Source: Fuerstiella marisgermanici (GTDB taxonomy: Bacteria; Planctomycetota; Planctomycetia; Planctomycetales; Planctomycetaceae). Taken from it: DNA of 64,000 nucleotides. Within the stretch, counting starts at the first letter, position 1. Each line of letters opens with the position of its first letter. The stretch is from NCBI RefSeq assembly GCF_001983935.1, contig NZ_CP017641.1:5084001-5148000 (forward strand), given 5' to 3'. Under the pieces are notes generated by a model, which made no database searches, had not been told where the DNA came from, and saw nothing but the letters and a program-made list of their open reading frames with translations. Shown one piece after another: positions 9,501-17,186 of this stretch. Position numbers and translations under genes: made by a program.

Positions 9501-11346
9501 GGACGCCATCGTGGTTGTAGTCGAACTTTGTATTTGGCGGCCCCGTAATCGCAACATGCACGGAAGTGTGCGTATGTTGTTTTTTCCATTCCAGACGCCC
9601 CCACCATGCATGTCTGGCGGGCCTTCCGGTCAGATGGACCGTAGCGCCAACTTTGATCGGAGTCGATTTTTCTTCTCGGATAACACGAGCAACGGACCTA
9701 TCTGCATGCACGCCGAGTACTTGGATTTCGGCACCAAGTGCGTTGCTTGCATTTAGTCTATCGCCGACACGGACGCCGTCATCGCTACCGATTGATACCT
9801 CAATACTGTCGTTCGACCGGGTCAACACTTTGCCCGTTGCGAGAATTGAACTCGGAACAGCCTCGGGAGTGTTACTCGGAGGACTGAGTGTCTGAGTGAT
9901 CTTCACGGCTTCCGTCGCACCTCGGCTTAGCGAGACTTCGCCGTTTTCAACTTGCACTCCATCAAACTCACCATCGATTTCCACAACGTAGTTTCCCGCT
10001 GCTATGCCGATGGACTTTGCCCCTTTCCTAACCGTCAGTTCTTCGACGACCTTGTCACCCTGCATGATTCGAATCGGCACGTCGTCGGCATCGCACTCGA
10101 TCGTTAGCGTGCCCTTGTTTAGTTCCAGCACGATCAGCACGCCAGCGAACAACAGCGTGAACGCGCTCGCAGCGGCGGCAACGAGTTTGATCCACGGCGG
10201 ACTACTGCCGCGTCGTGGCGATACGCTCGCTAAGGACTCCGGCAGCGGTGTCTTTGCGGGATGCTGCACATGGGCCAGACAACCGTGCAACAGTTCGGCG
10301 ACTTCTGCGGCCGACTCAAACCGATCGTCCGGCGACTTGGAAAGTAGCTTCATCACGATCTGCTCAAGCCAATCGGGAACTTCCGAATTGATGCTGCGAA
10401 TCGAACGCGGTTCGTCGTTGGCGATGCGGTTCAGCACGCCCATCGTGGTTTCGGCGCGAAATGGCGAACGGCCCGTCAACAGAAAGTACGTCAGGCTGCC
10501 CAGACTGAACAGATCGCTGCGGTGATCGATGGCATCGCCGTGAGCCTGTTCGGGCGACATGTATTGCGGCGTACCCGCAATCACGCCGCTACGAGTCATC
10601 GACGCGTCGTCGGCTGCTCGGGCGAGTCCGAAGTCGGTGATCTGAACGCGTTCGACGCCATTTTCCAGCAGCACGTTGGCCGGTTTGATGTCGCGATGAA
10701 CGAGTCCCTGGTCGTGAGCCGCCGCTAATCCTTCGGCCACCTGCGCAGCGATTCGAATAGCTTCAATGACTTTCAGCGGGCCGGAATCGCGAACCCGAGC
10801 TTCAACACTTTGGCCTTCCACAACCGGCATGACAAGGTACGGCAGTCCGTTATGTTCGTCGACGGTTTGAATCGGCACCACGTGAGGATGCACGACGGCG
10901 GCCGCACTTCTGGCTTCTCGGGAAAACCGATTGCGAGCCGCAGCGCTGGTGGCCAGTTCCGGCGCGAGAACCTTTACGGCTGAGTGGCGGTTGAGAGACG
11001 TGTCATAGCCTCGCATCACGATTCCCATGCCGCCGCGACCGAGCACTTCCATGATTTCATAGCGAGCAAACCGACCCAGCGAATCGGGATGGTCCGACGG
11101 CTCCAGAAAGCTGGTCGCGGATTTCCCCTGGACGTTGGGGGCGTCGCCGGCGCATTTGACGTCGCCTGAGGAACGCAGCATTTCGCCTGCCAACTCGATC
11201 GTCAACCCTTCGCTGACCAGTGACTCCAGCGTGGATCGGCAGCCTTCACACTTTTCGATGTGCGATGACATTTCAGCCGCGTCACCGGCTTCGTCGTCCA
11301 GAAACCGAGTTAACGTATCGCGGTCATAATGAGAACGGGCAATCAT
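6559..11346 (-). CDS. Giant membrane-anchored Ser/Thr protein kinase, partner of the ECF sigma factor
   Basis: About 1595 residues from the ATG at 11346; a longer frame starting at 11433 would run 110 bp into the sigma gene and is rejected. Residues 28-45 (HIEKCEGCRSTL) resemble an anti-sigma zinc-finger. The kinase domain spans about 96-357 with glycine loop GRGGMG, lysine in AVKVL (125), HRDIKPAN (217-224), DFG (238-240), GTPQYMSPEQ and HRSDLFSLG, so it should be active. A transmembrane helix at about 387-408 is followed by a PEGA-like segment and a very long C-terminal region. That region holds two diverged copies of a module with N-T-K-F, PDG-SV-L-HP-YGR and SGN-VTKVI. It overlaps the sigma gene by 23 bp, so the two are translationally coupled. 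Inferred role: signalling that controls, or is controlled by, the ECF factor. Confidence 0.9.
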   Translation of the reverse strand: MIARSHYDRDTLTRFLDDEAGDAAEMSSHIEKCEGCRSTLESLVSEGLTIELAGEMLRSSGDVKCAGDAPNVQGKSATSFLEPSDHPDSLGRFARYEIMEVLGRGGMGIVMRGYDTSLNRHSAVKVLAPELATSAAARNRFSREARSAAAVVHPHVVPIQTVDEHNGLPYLVMPVVEGQSVEARVRDSGPLKVIEAIRIAAQVAEGLAAAHDQGLVHRDIKPANVLLENGVERVQITDFGLARAADDASMTRSGVIAGTPQYMSPEQAHGDAIDHRSDLFSLGSLTYFLLTGRSPFRAETTMGVLNRIANDEPRSIRSINSEVPDWLEQIVMKLLSKSPDDRFESAAEVAELLHGCLAHVQHPAKTPLPESLASVSPRRGSSPPWIKLVAAAASAFTLLFAGVLIVLELNKGTLTIECDADDVPIRIMQGDKVVEELTVRKGAKSIGIAAGNYVVEIDGEFDGVQVENGEVSLSRGATEAVKITQTLSPPSNTPEAVPSSILATGKVLTRSNDSIEVSIGSDDGVRVGDRLNASNALGAEIQVLGVHADRSVARVIREEKSTPIKVGATVHLTGRPARHAWWGRLEWKKQHTHTSVHVAITGPPNTKFDYNHDGVPDRPDSVRISESYPDGLSVWLNHPKYGRMIAHLEPKTDVTQTEWLQHHSIIVRLTSEDLEHCHSGNAVTKVIYLPENSLEAMFGPNVVVSTRLDPGVNPLELAKDHGIPLLVVTLSLPETNTNAVSETPGSANPVVPQKVSSSSTGPYFAGSEPKLPPYLDRIPDQPDGSRSISDIVDEFNRSMQSFESDYPQLPLTVEEVLCCCLWKLQTKNDLTIETRKLLTDVGIGRQLPEQWAVEGGGFFQATEDGGLVSVYRVQLVSRKSDSKVVIRERFLEPPAAFKTPMVANSDETSMPLAAAIAEFNAMHHSINGKRQPPLTKNEVLAAIVHWKSQRNEAAVDNGTFARLQRIAQTHQMSVDARFEVISSFGSRGGDTFRIWSVRLAMAQLANPEAGYAFPIREQFVSVSSVHDSMIHWGKPNDDGLQAGIRLIPGQRVYQIGQSIKTEFLYRSISGKQIDATLSNVFSHQKLIAKDAEGNELEVVDPRHMTVGGAVQTTIGETPTRKQGQPLRLSEIAPAQELNFRDVLGTETHLIVKPKQKVFLQYEVSDLDRSSIRTGKFEIEIAGAHDEPLEKGVSQELDRKGARFVQVEISGPTNTKFVYESNGTLDNTCRLIIDSESHPDGVSVSLKHPEYGRIVAHFEPQANAAAAGWVQHNTIPVLLTDADLKHCQSGNVVTKVINFPHDSRSPVSAMQILLHTQHDPLDKAKRHGTPMMVVTLSKLMSDEEAASNESSALPILAPYLDGIPIDTDAFRATSNINDEELLSHHFESPEALMAYYADCQFRDDVTGCLDCYSDSVIEQFAASYLLTATGLQQMYRRLDPNPKGAYQRKQIAQQRERAERLDALLKRSMIEAPSTIAKAALYQAAGSIREEVTGGESREPTQNELMLAATAPSLLKNPRQFVLEFSHLSDDVDDGQLTEKVRNDYKIKSDTNGTWSIKSSDNSRMELRKFKGRWWIDDLWPEVAEKSDAPSTGADK

Positions 11347-11935
11347 CGGCCTGAACCTCTTTTTTAAGGCGAGCCAGCACGCGGCAGCGTGCCACGCGAA
11401 CAGCTCCTTCGGTTTTTCCGAGTTGCCGTGCAACGTCGGCGATCGAACGGCATTCCACGGCCGTTAACCAGAACGCATCCCAGATTGACGGGCTGAATGT
11501 CTGTCTCAAACGGTCCGCAGCCTGCTGCAGCATCAAGCGCTGGTGCTCGATCCTTAGCAACGTGAGTGTGTCTTCCGGGACCGGCTGCTGGCTGATCCAT
11601 TGCCCAACATTTGTGTCGCCGCTGCCAACCTCGCGAGGCCCGCGTGTGAGCTTATTCACCACCAGATCCCGCGTGATCTTCAGCAACCAGCCGCGAAAGG
11701 AACCACCGTGCTTCAAATCGAAATCAGCAACTTTGCGGCCGACGGTGGCCAGCACGTCCTGAGTCAGATCTTCCGCATCGGCGTGCTGCAAACCACGTTT
11801 GCGAGCGACTAGGTACACGATTGGCTGATACAGGCGTACGAACTCAGCCCATGCGTCCTCGGACGTCGGGTCGTGTAGCTTGCCGATCAGCGTCGCTCGT
11901 GTTTTCGGTCCCTGCAAAACGTTCCTCCCAATCAA
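11324..11935 (-). CDS. ECF-type RNA polymerase sigma factor
   Basis: 203 residues, typical ECF length. Region 2 is represented by DAWAEFVRLYQPIVYLVARK, HADAEDLTQDVL and SFRGWLLKITRDLVVNKL; region 4 by WDAFWLTAVE, SIADVARQLGKTEGAVRVA and the C-terminal basic helix. It belongs to the planctomycete ECF type whose gene sits directly before a Ser/Thr kinase gene; here the kinase start codon lies inside the last 23 bp of this gene. Such sigma factors are generally thought to be regulated by the linked kinase rather than by a classical membrane anti-sigma factor. No target promoter motif can be deduced from this window. Confidence 0.92.
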   Translation of the reverse strand: MIGRNVLQGPKTRATLIGKLHDPTSEDAWAEFVRLYQPIVYLVARKRGLQHADAEDLTQDVLATVGRKVADFDLKHGGSFRGWLLKITRDLVVNKLTRGPREVGSGDTNVGQWISQQPVPEDTLTLLRIEHQRLMLQQAADRLRQTFSPSIWDAFWLTAVECRSIADVARQLGKTEGAVRVARCRVLARLKKEVQADDCPFSL

Positions 11936-12085
11936 ACCTCCTCAAGTAACCCACAGCTCAGGATCAATTGTTACAGGTTTTGTGGAAAGAATCCCGGTTA
12001 TCTACTTTTCCGATCGAAGCGGGGGCGGGTGTGGCATTCATCACGCCGTGATTCTGGCAAAGGAAGCGGGCACGGCATCCCGCTG

Positions 12086-14269
12086 CTATAGCTCAAACGC
12101 GAACGTGTGCGAAATCACGCGCCAGGCGCGAGCGGCCAGTGACGTGGGCTGACATTCGATGGTGGCATAGCCGGTGGAATACAGCGGCGGCAGCTCACCG
12201 TCCTTTCGGTTTAGTTGCACGTGAGCGGCAAAGACAGTGTCGACCAGCTGTCCTTCCGGACCTTGCACCAACAACAATTTTCTGGCAGCCAGCTCAGCCG
12301 GAGCCACTGTTTCCGGAGCATCGTTGACTTTCCGAACAACCCCGGAAATGGGTTGACCAGGCAACGAATGAAACGTCAGGTCCACCAGTCGGTCAGGCTG
12401 TACAAATTCGATTGTCTGTTGAGGAACATACACGACAGCTCGGACAAGTTCCTGCGTGCCGATCCATGCGACCAGCGTTTGTTCGTTCAACCATGTAGAC
12501 TGGTTGGCTGCGTCCAGTGGCGTGCCCGACCAGAACGTCTGACCGAGCGGATTCGCGGTCGGACGGCGCCGGCTGCGAGGTGGATACACGGTTCCGTCGG
12601 CTGGGCTTTTCAAGACAAGCCGACGCGACTTCTGCTGTAACGACGCCAGTCGTTCCCGTGCGCTGGCGACGGCCAGCTCTGATGCGGGCAACGCAGCGGC
12701 CGCGATGGCAGATGCAGAACGTGTTCCCGTTAGGTGACGCACCTGAGCCTTTCGAACTCGCAATTCGCCTTCTGTATCCACGATCGATAATTCGAGATCC
12801 GGATTACGCAGCGTCGCCAGAGTTTCGTTCATCGAAACCTGGTCGCCTGCCGCAACCTTTACGTCGGCGTAGCCGGGTTCGGCCACGTAAACGGGCATAC
12901 TTTGGCCCGGCGCGAGCGTAAACGGGGCGACAATGGAATAGGGAAGCGGCCAGAACAAAATGGCCGCCAGCACGGCACTCAGCCCGGCAAGCCCAATGAC
13001 CGCTCGCGAAGAAACGGTCCCGTTACGTCGTACGGCCGCTACTCTCTGTCGCACAAATGCCATCATCGAAATCACCATTCCTAGACCGATGGTCAACGCC
13101 AGAAACCACGCCACACCTTCAAGCCGCAGCGGCTTCAGCGCCGCGTGAATTACCATCAGAATCGCAAACAGCACCACAAAGCGATAAACGATTGAGGCGG
13201 CTCCAAACACAGGCAGCCACAGCCGACGAACAAACGGCATCGACGCCTGCATGGGCTGACGTAAACCTAAAACCGTTCGATCGAATACGGAATACGCTGC
13301 TGCTCGAGCTTCCAGGCCCAGATTCGGAATGCGGATCAGATCGCACAGCACGTAGTATCCATCATAACGCAGCAGCGGATTCCCGTTCACCAGCACCGTG
13401 TTCAAAGAACTGACCAACATCACATTCAAAAAAAATGTGTGCAGCGTGCCCGGAACGCTGGCCATCCACAGCAAACCGAACACTGCGGCAAGAAACAGTT
13501 CCACGGCGATGCCTGCCGCCGAAACAAAGATCCGATAGACGCGGTTCTGCTGCAGCCATGTGTCAGACACGTCGCAGTATAGCAGCGGCAAAAAACCAAC
13601 GACGATGCAGCCGAGTTCGTGGCATTCGCCGCCATAGTGATGACACGTCAGCCCGTGCCCGATTTCGTGCAGGATCTTGATAAACACCACCGTCACCCCC
13701 AGCATCATTGCATTTTGCGGCGTGACAAGCTGGCTGATAGAAGGTAGCTCAGACCACAACTGTGTCCAGCGAGAGAGAATCAAAACGGCAGCGACCAGAA
13801 CGAAACCGGCCGCCAGTCGCAGCACAGCAGGGCGAAAGATCCAGCCAAAAAGTTGGTCCAGAATTCTTAGCAGTCGAGATGGGTCGATGCCTCGAAAGCG
13901 GTGGCTGATCAGGGAAAAGAATTTCCGATAGACGGCCGACGACTTCGCCTGTTGAGCCATCACAGCCATCTGTGCGCCAAAGCCGACGCCGACCGGGCTA
14001 AGAATTCCTGCCTTGATGGCTGTTGCCAAAAACATCTGCAGGTTCTGTTCTGAGAATTCCGAATCCGGAAACTCGGCCGACAGTCGGTTTATGGCGTCAG
14101 ACCACGACCTTCGGCCGTCCAGCACTTGTAACAAAGCCAGCTCTTCCGCTTCGACACGAAAATACGACAGCTTGACGGGATCCTTGATTGTCCACGCCCC
14201 GTCCGATTCGCCGGCAGGATGAACTTCCACGTCACGCCGCAATCGCCATTGGATGATGGCCTGCTTCAT
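12086..14269 (-). CDS. M50 site-2-type metallopeptidase with HlyD-like C-terminal region
   Basis: 727 residues. Residues about 33-92 form a PqqD-like winged helix (YFRVEAEELALLQVLDG). Several transmembrane helices follow. The zinc motif HEIGH is at 201-205 and a downstream NPLLRYDGYY supplies the third ligand typical of M50 proteases. After the last membrane helix, a barrel-sandwich/HlyD-like section begins (TLAPGQSMPVYVAEPGYADV, GDQVSMNETLATLRNPDLEL, SPADGTVYPP). The start lies 2 bases after the stop of the HlyD gene, so the two form an operon. Family knowledge: this fusion is widespread in planctomycetes and is annotated as a biotin/lipoyl-binding or site-2 protease protein near export adaptors. 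The substrate is unknown; involvement in peptide or protein export is inference. Confidence 0.85.
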   Translation of the reverse strand: MKQAIIQWRLRRDVEVHPAGESDGAWTIKDPVKLSYFRVEAEELALLQVLDGRRSWSDAINRLSAEFPDSEFSEQNLQMFLATAIKAGILSPVGVGFGAQMAVMAQQAKSSAVYRKFFSLISHRFRGIDPSRLLRILDQLFGWIFRPAVLRLAAGFVLVAAVLILSRWTQLWSELPSISQLVTPQNAMMLGVTVVFIKILHEIGHGLTCHHYGGECHELGCIVVGFLPLLYCDVSDTWLQQNRVYRIFVSAAGIAVELFLAAVFGLLWMASVPGTLHTFFLNVMLVSSLNTVLVNGNPLLRYDGYYVLCDLIRIPNLGLEARAAAYSVFDRTVLGLRQPMQASMPFVRRLWLPVFGAASIVYRFVVLFAILMVIHAALKPLRLEGVAWFLALTIGLGMVISMMAFVRQRVAAVRRNGTVSSRAVIGLAGLSAVLAAILFWPLPYSIVAPFTLAPGQSMPVYVAEPGYADVKVAAGDQVSMNETLATLRNPDLELSIVDTEGELRVRKAQVRHLTGTRSASAIAAAALPASELAVASARERLASLQQKSRRLVLKSPADGTVYPPRSRRRPTANPLGQTFWSGTPLDAANQSTWLNEQTLVAWIGTQELVRAVVYVPQQTIEFVQPDRLVDLTFHSLPGQPISGVVRKVNDAPETVAPAELAARKLLLVQGPEGQLVDTVFAAHVQLNRKDGELPPLYSTGYATIECQPTSLAARAWRVISHTFAFEL

Positions 14270-14271
14270 AC

Positions 14272-15492
14272 CTATCGCCCGGCGACTTCACCACCCGGCA
14301 GCACGACCATTTTCACTGGTTGGCCGGGACGCAATACGAGGTCCGGATTTTCGATCTCCGCTTTCACCTGGACCTCCTGATTGACGGAATCAATTTCAGG
14401 ACTGACATAAATAATTCGTCCTTCGACCGAAACGGTTCTGCCGCGAGCCGTCCCCTCAACGCGAACCGCTCGTCCGCGACTCGTGATCTCGATCAGGTCA
14501 GCGTTGACGTAGCCTTCAACCAACAGACGGTCCATTCGGATGACTCGCAGAACGGGCTCCCCCGCTTCCACCCATTCGCCTTCGTTCTTCAAACGTTCCG
14601 CTACGATCCCGGAAAGCGGCGAATGGATGCGGCGGCGATCCAGTCGTTCTTTCGCCACGGCCAGCGATGTCTTCGTGCGTTGCGCCGTCAGTGTGCCGAT
14701 GCCTCGATCACTACTCGCCTGCTGCAATTCAAGATTCAGCCGTTTGGCAGCGACCTGCTGCTGATCGACAGTTGCCGACTTGGCTGTGCTGCGCAACGCT
14801 TGAACCGACTGGTCGTTTTTCGCCTGTTCGATGTCCAGTCGGCTTTTGTCGAGTGCCGACTGATGCCGCGCCATCTGCATTGCTGACACGCTTGTGGAAA
14901 ACTCATTCTTCGACTTCAACGCGCGATCGTATTCCTCCCGAGCCAGTTTGTAGGCCACTTCAGCCTGCTGAATCGCGGTGTCGAAGCTGGCAATTCGGTT
15001 GGAAATTTGCAGATCAATCTTTGCCTGCTTCAATGACTGAGCCGCTTCATCCACCGCGCTTTGAGCGATCTCGACGGCGACCGATTCTTTGTCTCGGCGA
15101 GCTGCGATGTCGTGGTCGATTTCGGCAAGTTGGACAGCCAGCAAAGCTTCGCGGTGTTCCATCGTCGCGAGCAGTTGACCACTTTTCACCGTATCACCAA
15201 GCTCCACATCCAGCGACTGCAGCAGCCCGGATTCCAGCGCCGGCACATTGGCCTCGTCCTTCAAACGCAAGAAGCAGCCCGTGGCTTTGACTTCGGACGA
15301 TTCCTGCTGAGCTCGCGTGGGGGCAGGGCAGACTGCCATGGCAAGAACGGCCAACAAAAAGAGCTTACAGCGAATTTCGCTGACTTGTGGCTGCGGAACA
15401 AGCGTTTCGGACGACGAAGGCTGTTGCGCACGAGCCCGAACCGTCCACAACGAAAGACAAACTGCTCTAAATAGGCTGGCTGGGCAGGGCAT
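14272..15492 (-). CDS. HlyD/RND-type periplasmic adaptor protein (start uncertain)
   Basis: The mature part is a standard membrane-fusion protein. A biotinyl/lipoyl half-motif (VPALESGLLQSLDVELGDTV...GQLLATMEHREA) is followed by a long alpha-helical coiled-coil hairpin, a second half-motif (IHSPLSGIVAERLKNEGEWV) and a beta-barrel domain ending in LRPGQPVKMVVLPG. A signal peptide (LFLLAVLAMAVCPAPTRAQ) lies well inside the frame. The ATG at 15492 would add about 43 residues that are largely the translation of a dispersed repeat (15367-15472). Translation may therefore really begin at a TTG near 15357 or at the ATG of MAVCP. It is immediately followed by the M50 gene. No inner-membrane pump or TolC-like partner is adjacent. 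Confidence 0.82.
   Translation of the reverse strand: MPCPASLFRAVCLSLWTVRARAQQPSSSETLVPQPQVSEIRCKLFLLAVLAMAVCPAPTRAQQESSEVKATGCFLRLKDEANVPALESGLLQSLDVELGDTVKSGQLLATMEHREALLAVQLAEIDHDIAARRDKESVAVEIAQSAVDEAAQSLKQAKIDLQISNRIASFDTAIQQAEVAYKLAREEYDRALKSKNEFSTSVSAMQMARHQSALDKSRLDIEQAKNDQSVQALRSTAKSATVDQQQVAAKRLNLELQQASSDRGIGTLTAQRTKTSLAVAKERLDRRRIHSPLSGIVAERLKNEGEWVEAGEPVLRVIRMDRLLVEGYVNADLIEITSRGRAVRVEGTARGRTVSVEGRIIYVSPEIDSVNQEVQVKAEIENPDLVLRPGQPVKMVVLPGGEVAGR
15367..15472 (+). repeat. Dispersed intergenic repeat, family A, copy 1
   Basis: Begins ACAGCGAATTTCGCTGACTT, continues GTGGCTGCGGAACAAGCGTT and stays alignable to copy 2 (15680-15784) for about 105 bp through CGACGAAGGCTGTT and CCACAAC to CTAAA. 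The opening CAGCGAA-TTTCGCTG is a small hairpin. It overlaps the 5' end of the HlyD frame. Confidence 0.8.
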
Positions 15493-15679
15493 GAGAGACA
15501 ACTTCCGGAAAGACGACCAGATTCTTAGATCGAGCCTGCGTGATACCAATATCGCTTCGGTACAACAACCTAAAAGTGGGCAGGCCCACAGCCGATTTGA
15601 CCTGCTGCTCCGAAAAACCCCCGATGGTCGTTGTGCAATCATGCGCTCACAGCACGAGGCTCTGACAGTGTCAGACTCT

Positions 15680-15784
15680 ACAGCGAATCTTGCTGACTTG
15701 TGGCTGCGGAACAAGCGTTTGAAACGACGAAGGCTGTTTTTCACGCACCCTGAACCGCCCACAACAAACGGGAAGCAACTCTAA
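15680..15784 (+). repeat. Dispersed intergenic repeat, family A, copy 2
   Basis: Direct copy of the 15367 element, 313 bp downstream, beginning ACAGCGAATCTTGCTGACTT and ending just before the stop of the sigma-54 regulator gene. A third, shorter copy lies in inverse orientation at 33383-33425. No gene is recognised between copies 1 and 2. Confidence 0.8.
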
Positions 15785-15787
15785 AAG

Positions 15788-17164
15788 TCACCCCGCATCG
15801 GCGTCGTATTCTTTCAGGCGACGGTACAGCGTCTTCCGATCGATCCCCAATATCCGAGCGGCTTCGGTGCGGTTGTCGTTGACGGAATCCAATACGTGGC
15901 GAATGTAACGCTGTTCAACGGCTTCCAGCGGTTGCAGTTCGTCCGGGTTCAGCGAATCAATAGTCATCTGCGTCTGTCGATAGTTTCGAATGTTCTCCGG
16001 CAGATCGTCGACGACCAATTTGCTAACCTGAGTCAACGCAACCGCTCGTTCGATCACGTTGCGGAGTTCCCGGACGTTGCCTGGCCAGGAATAATTCAAA
16101 AGCCGTTCAGCAACCGGTTCCGTTAGCCCCGTCACCTGCTTGCCGGACTGCTGAGCAAAGTGGCGAACCAGGTGACGACTGATCAACAGTACATCGGTGC
16201 CGCGAGCGCGCAGAGGTGGCAGCTCCAGCTGAATCACGTTGATTCGATAGTAGAAGTCTTCTCGATACCGGCCCTCTTCGACCGCTCGCTGCAGATCGCG
16301 ATTGGTGGCCGTCAGAATTCGAGCGTCGAATGCTGTTTCTTCGTTGCCGCCAACCGGACGGACCATGCGTTCTTCCATCGCACGCAGCAGCTTGGCCTGA
16401 AGCGTCAGCGGGAAGTCACCGATCTCATCTAAGAACAGGGTGCCTTTATCCGCCTGCTGAAACAAACCGCGACGAGCTTCCCGCGCGTCGGTGAATGCTC
16501 CTTTGGCGTGGCCAAACAATTCACTTTCCAGCAGATTTTCCGGCAGCGCTGCGCAGTTGATAGCGACAAACGGCCCGTCTTTGTGCTGGCTGCGCCTATG
16601 AATGGCTCGCGCCGCCAGTTCTTTGCCGGTGCCGCTTTCGCCCGTGATTAGCACGGAAGCCTGCGTAGGAGCAACCTGGCGAATCTGCTGGAAGACTCGC
16701 TGCATCGGCGGGTTCGCGCCGAGCATGTCTTCAAACTGCTCGCTGCCATCCGGTGGCGTCGACAATTGGCGCAATTCTTCCTGCACTTCGTGATGTCGGA
16801 CGGCTCGCTGCAGCACGATTTCCAGCAAGTCCGATTCCACCGGCTTGGTGACAAAATCCCATGCGCCCGCTCGAATGGCTTCGATCGCCGATTCCAGACT
16901 GCCAAACGCCGTCATCACAACCACTGGCAGGTCAGGGCGGTTCGCGACGACTCGTTCACACAATCGCAGACCATCCATTTGCGGCATGTTTAAATCGGTG
17001 AGGACGACGTCGGCTTCCGTGACAGCAATTTCTTTCAGTGCCGCAGCAGGCGACGTAAACGTGTCCACCGTGAACCCGCGCAGCGAAAGGTCGTCACGCA
17101 GCAGGTCGCACATACTCTTTTCGTCGTCGATGACCAGTACGTGGCCGTGAGTCCTGTCGCCCAT
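15788..17164 (-). CDS. Sigma-54-dependent response regulator, NtrC/AtoC type
   Basis: 458 residues from the ATG at 17164; an earlier ATG at 17227 would overlap the kinase gene and adds no domain. The receiver domain has IDDEKS, the phospho-acceptor in LTDLNMPQ, VMTAFG and TKPV. The AAA+ domain carries GESGTGKE (Walker A), ELFGHAKGAFTDA, FLDEIGD (Walker B) and ATNRDL with RYREDFYYRINV. The C-terminal Fis-type helix-turn-helix is NRTEAARILGIDRKTLYRRL. The sigma-54 contact loop reads GAFTDA instead of the canonical GAFTGA, a variant seen in other activators of this type. It follows the sensor kinase gene by 22 bp, so the pair is a two-component system. The signal is unknown. Confidence 0.92.
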   Translation of the reverse strand: MGDRTHGHVLVIDDEKSMCDLLRDDLSLRGFTVDTFTSPAAALKEIAVTEADVVLTDLNMPQMDGLRLCERVVANRPDLPVVVMTAFGSLESAIEAIRAGAWDFVTKPVESDLLEIVLQRAVRHHEVQEELRQLSTPPDGSEQFEDMLGANPPMQRVFQQIRQVAPTQASVLITGESGTGKELAARAIHRRSQHKDGPFVAINCAALPENLLESELFGHAKGAFTDAREARRGLFQQADKGTLFLDEIGDFPLTLQAKLLRAMEERMVRPVGGNEETAFDARILTATNRDLQRAVEEGRYREDFYYRINVIQLELPPLRARGTDVLLISRHLVRHFAQQSGKQVTGLTEPVAERLLNYSWPGNVRELRNVIERAVALTQVSKLVVDDLPENIRNYRQTQMTIDSLNPDELQPLEAVEQRYIRHVLDSVNDNRTEAARILGIDRKTLYRRLKEYDADAG

Positions 17165-17186
17165 GATTCGTTTTTCTCTCCGGTGT

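Noticed and set aside
11347-11433. Earlier ATG for the giant kinase
   Set aside because: It would overlap the sigma gene by 110 bp and adds residues unrelated to the family; the ATG at 11346 leads straight into the expected N-terminus.
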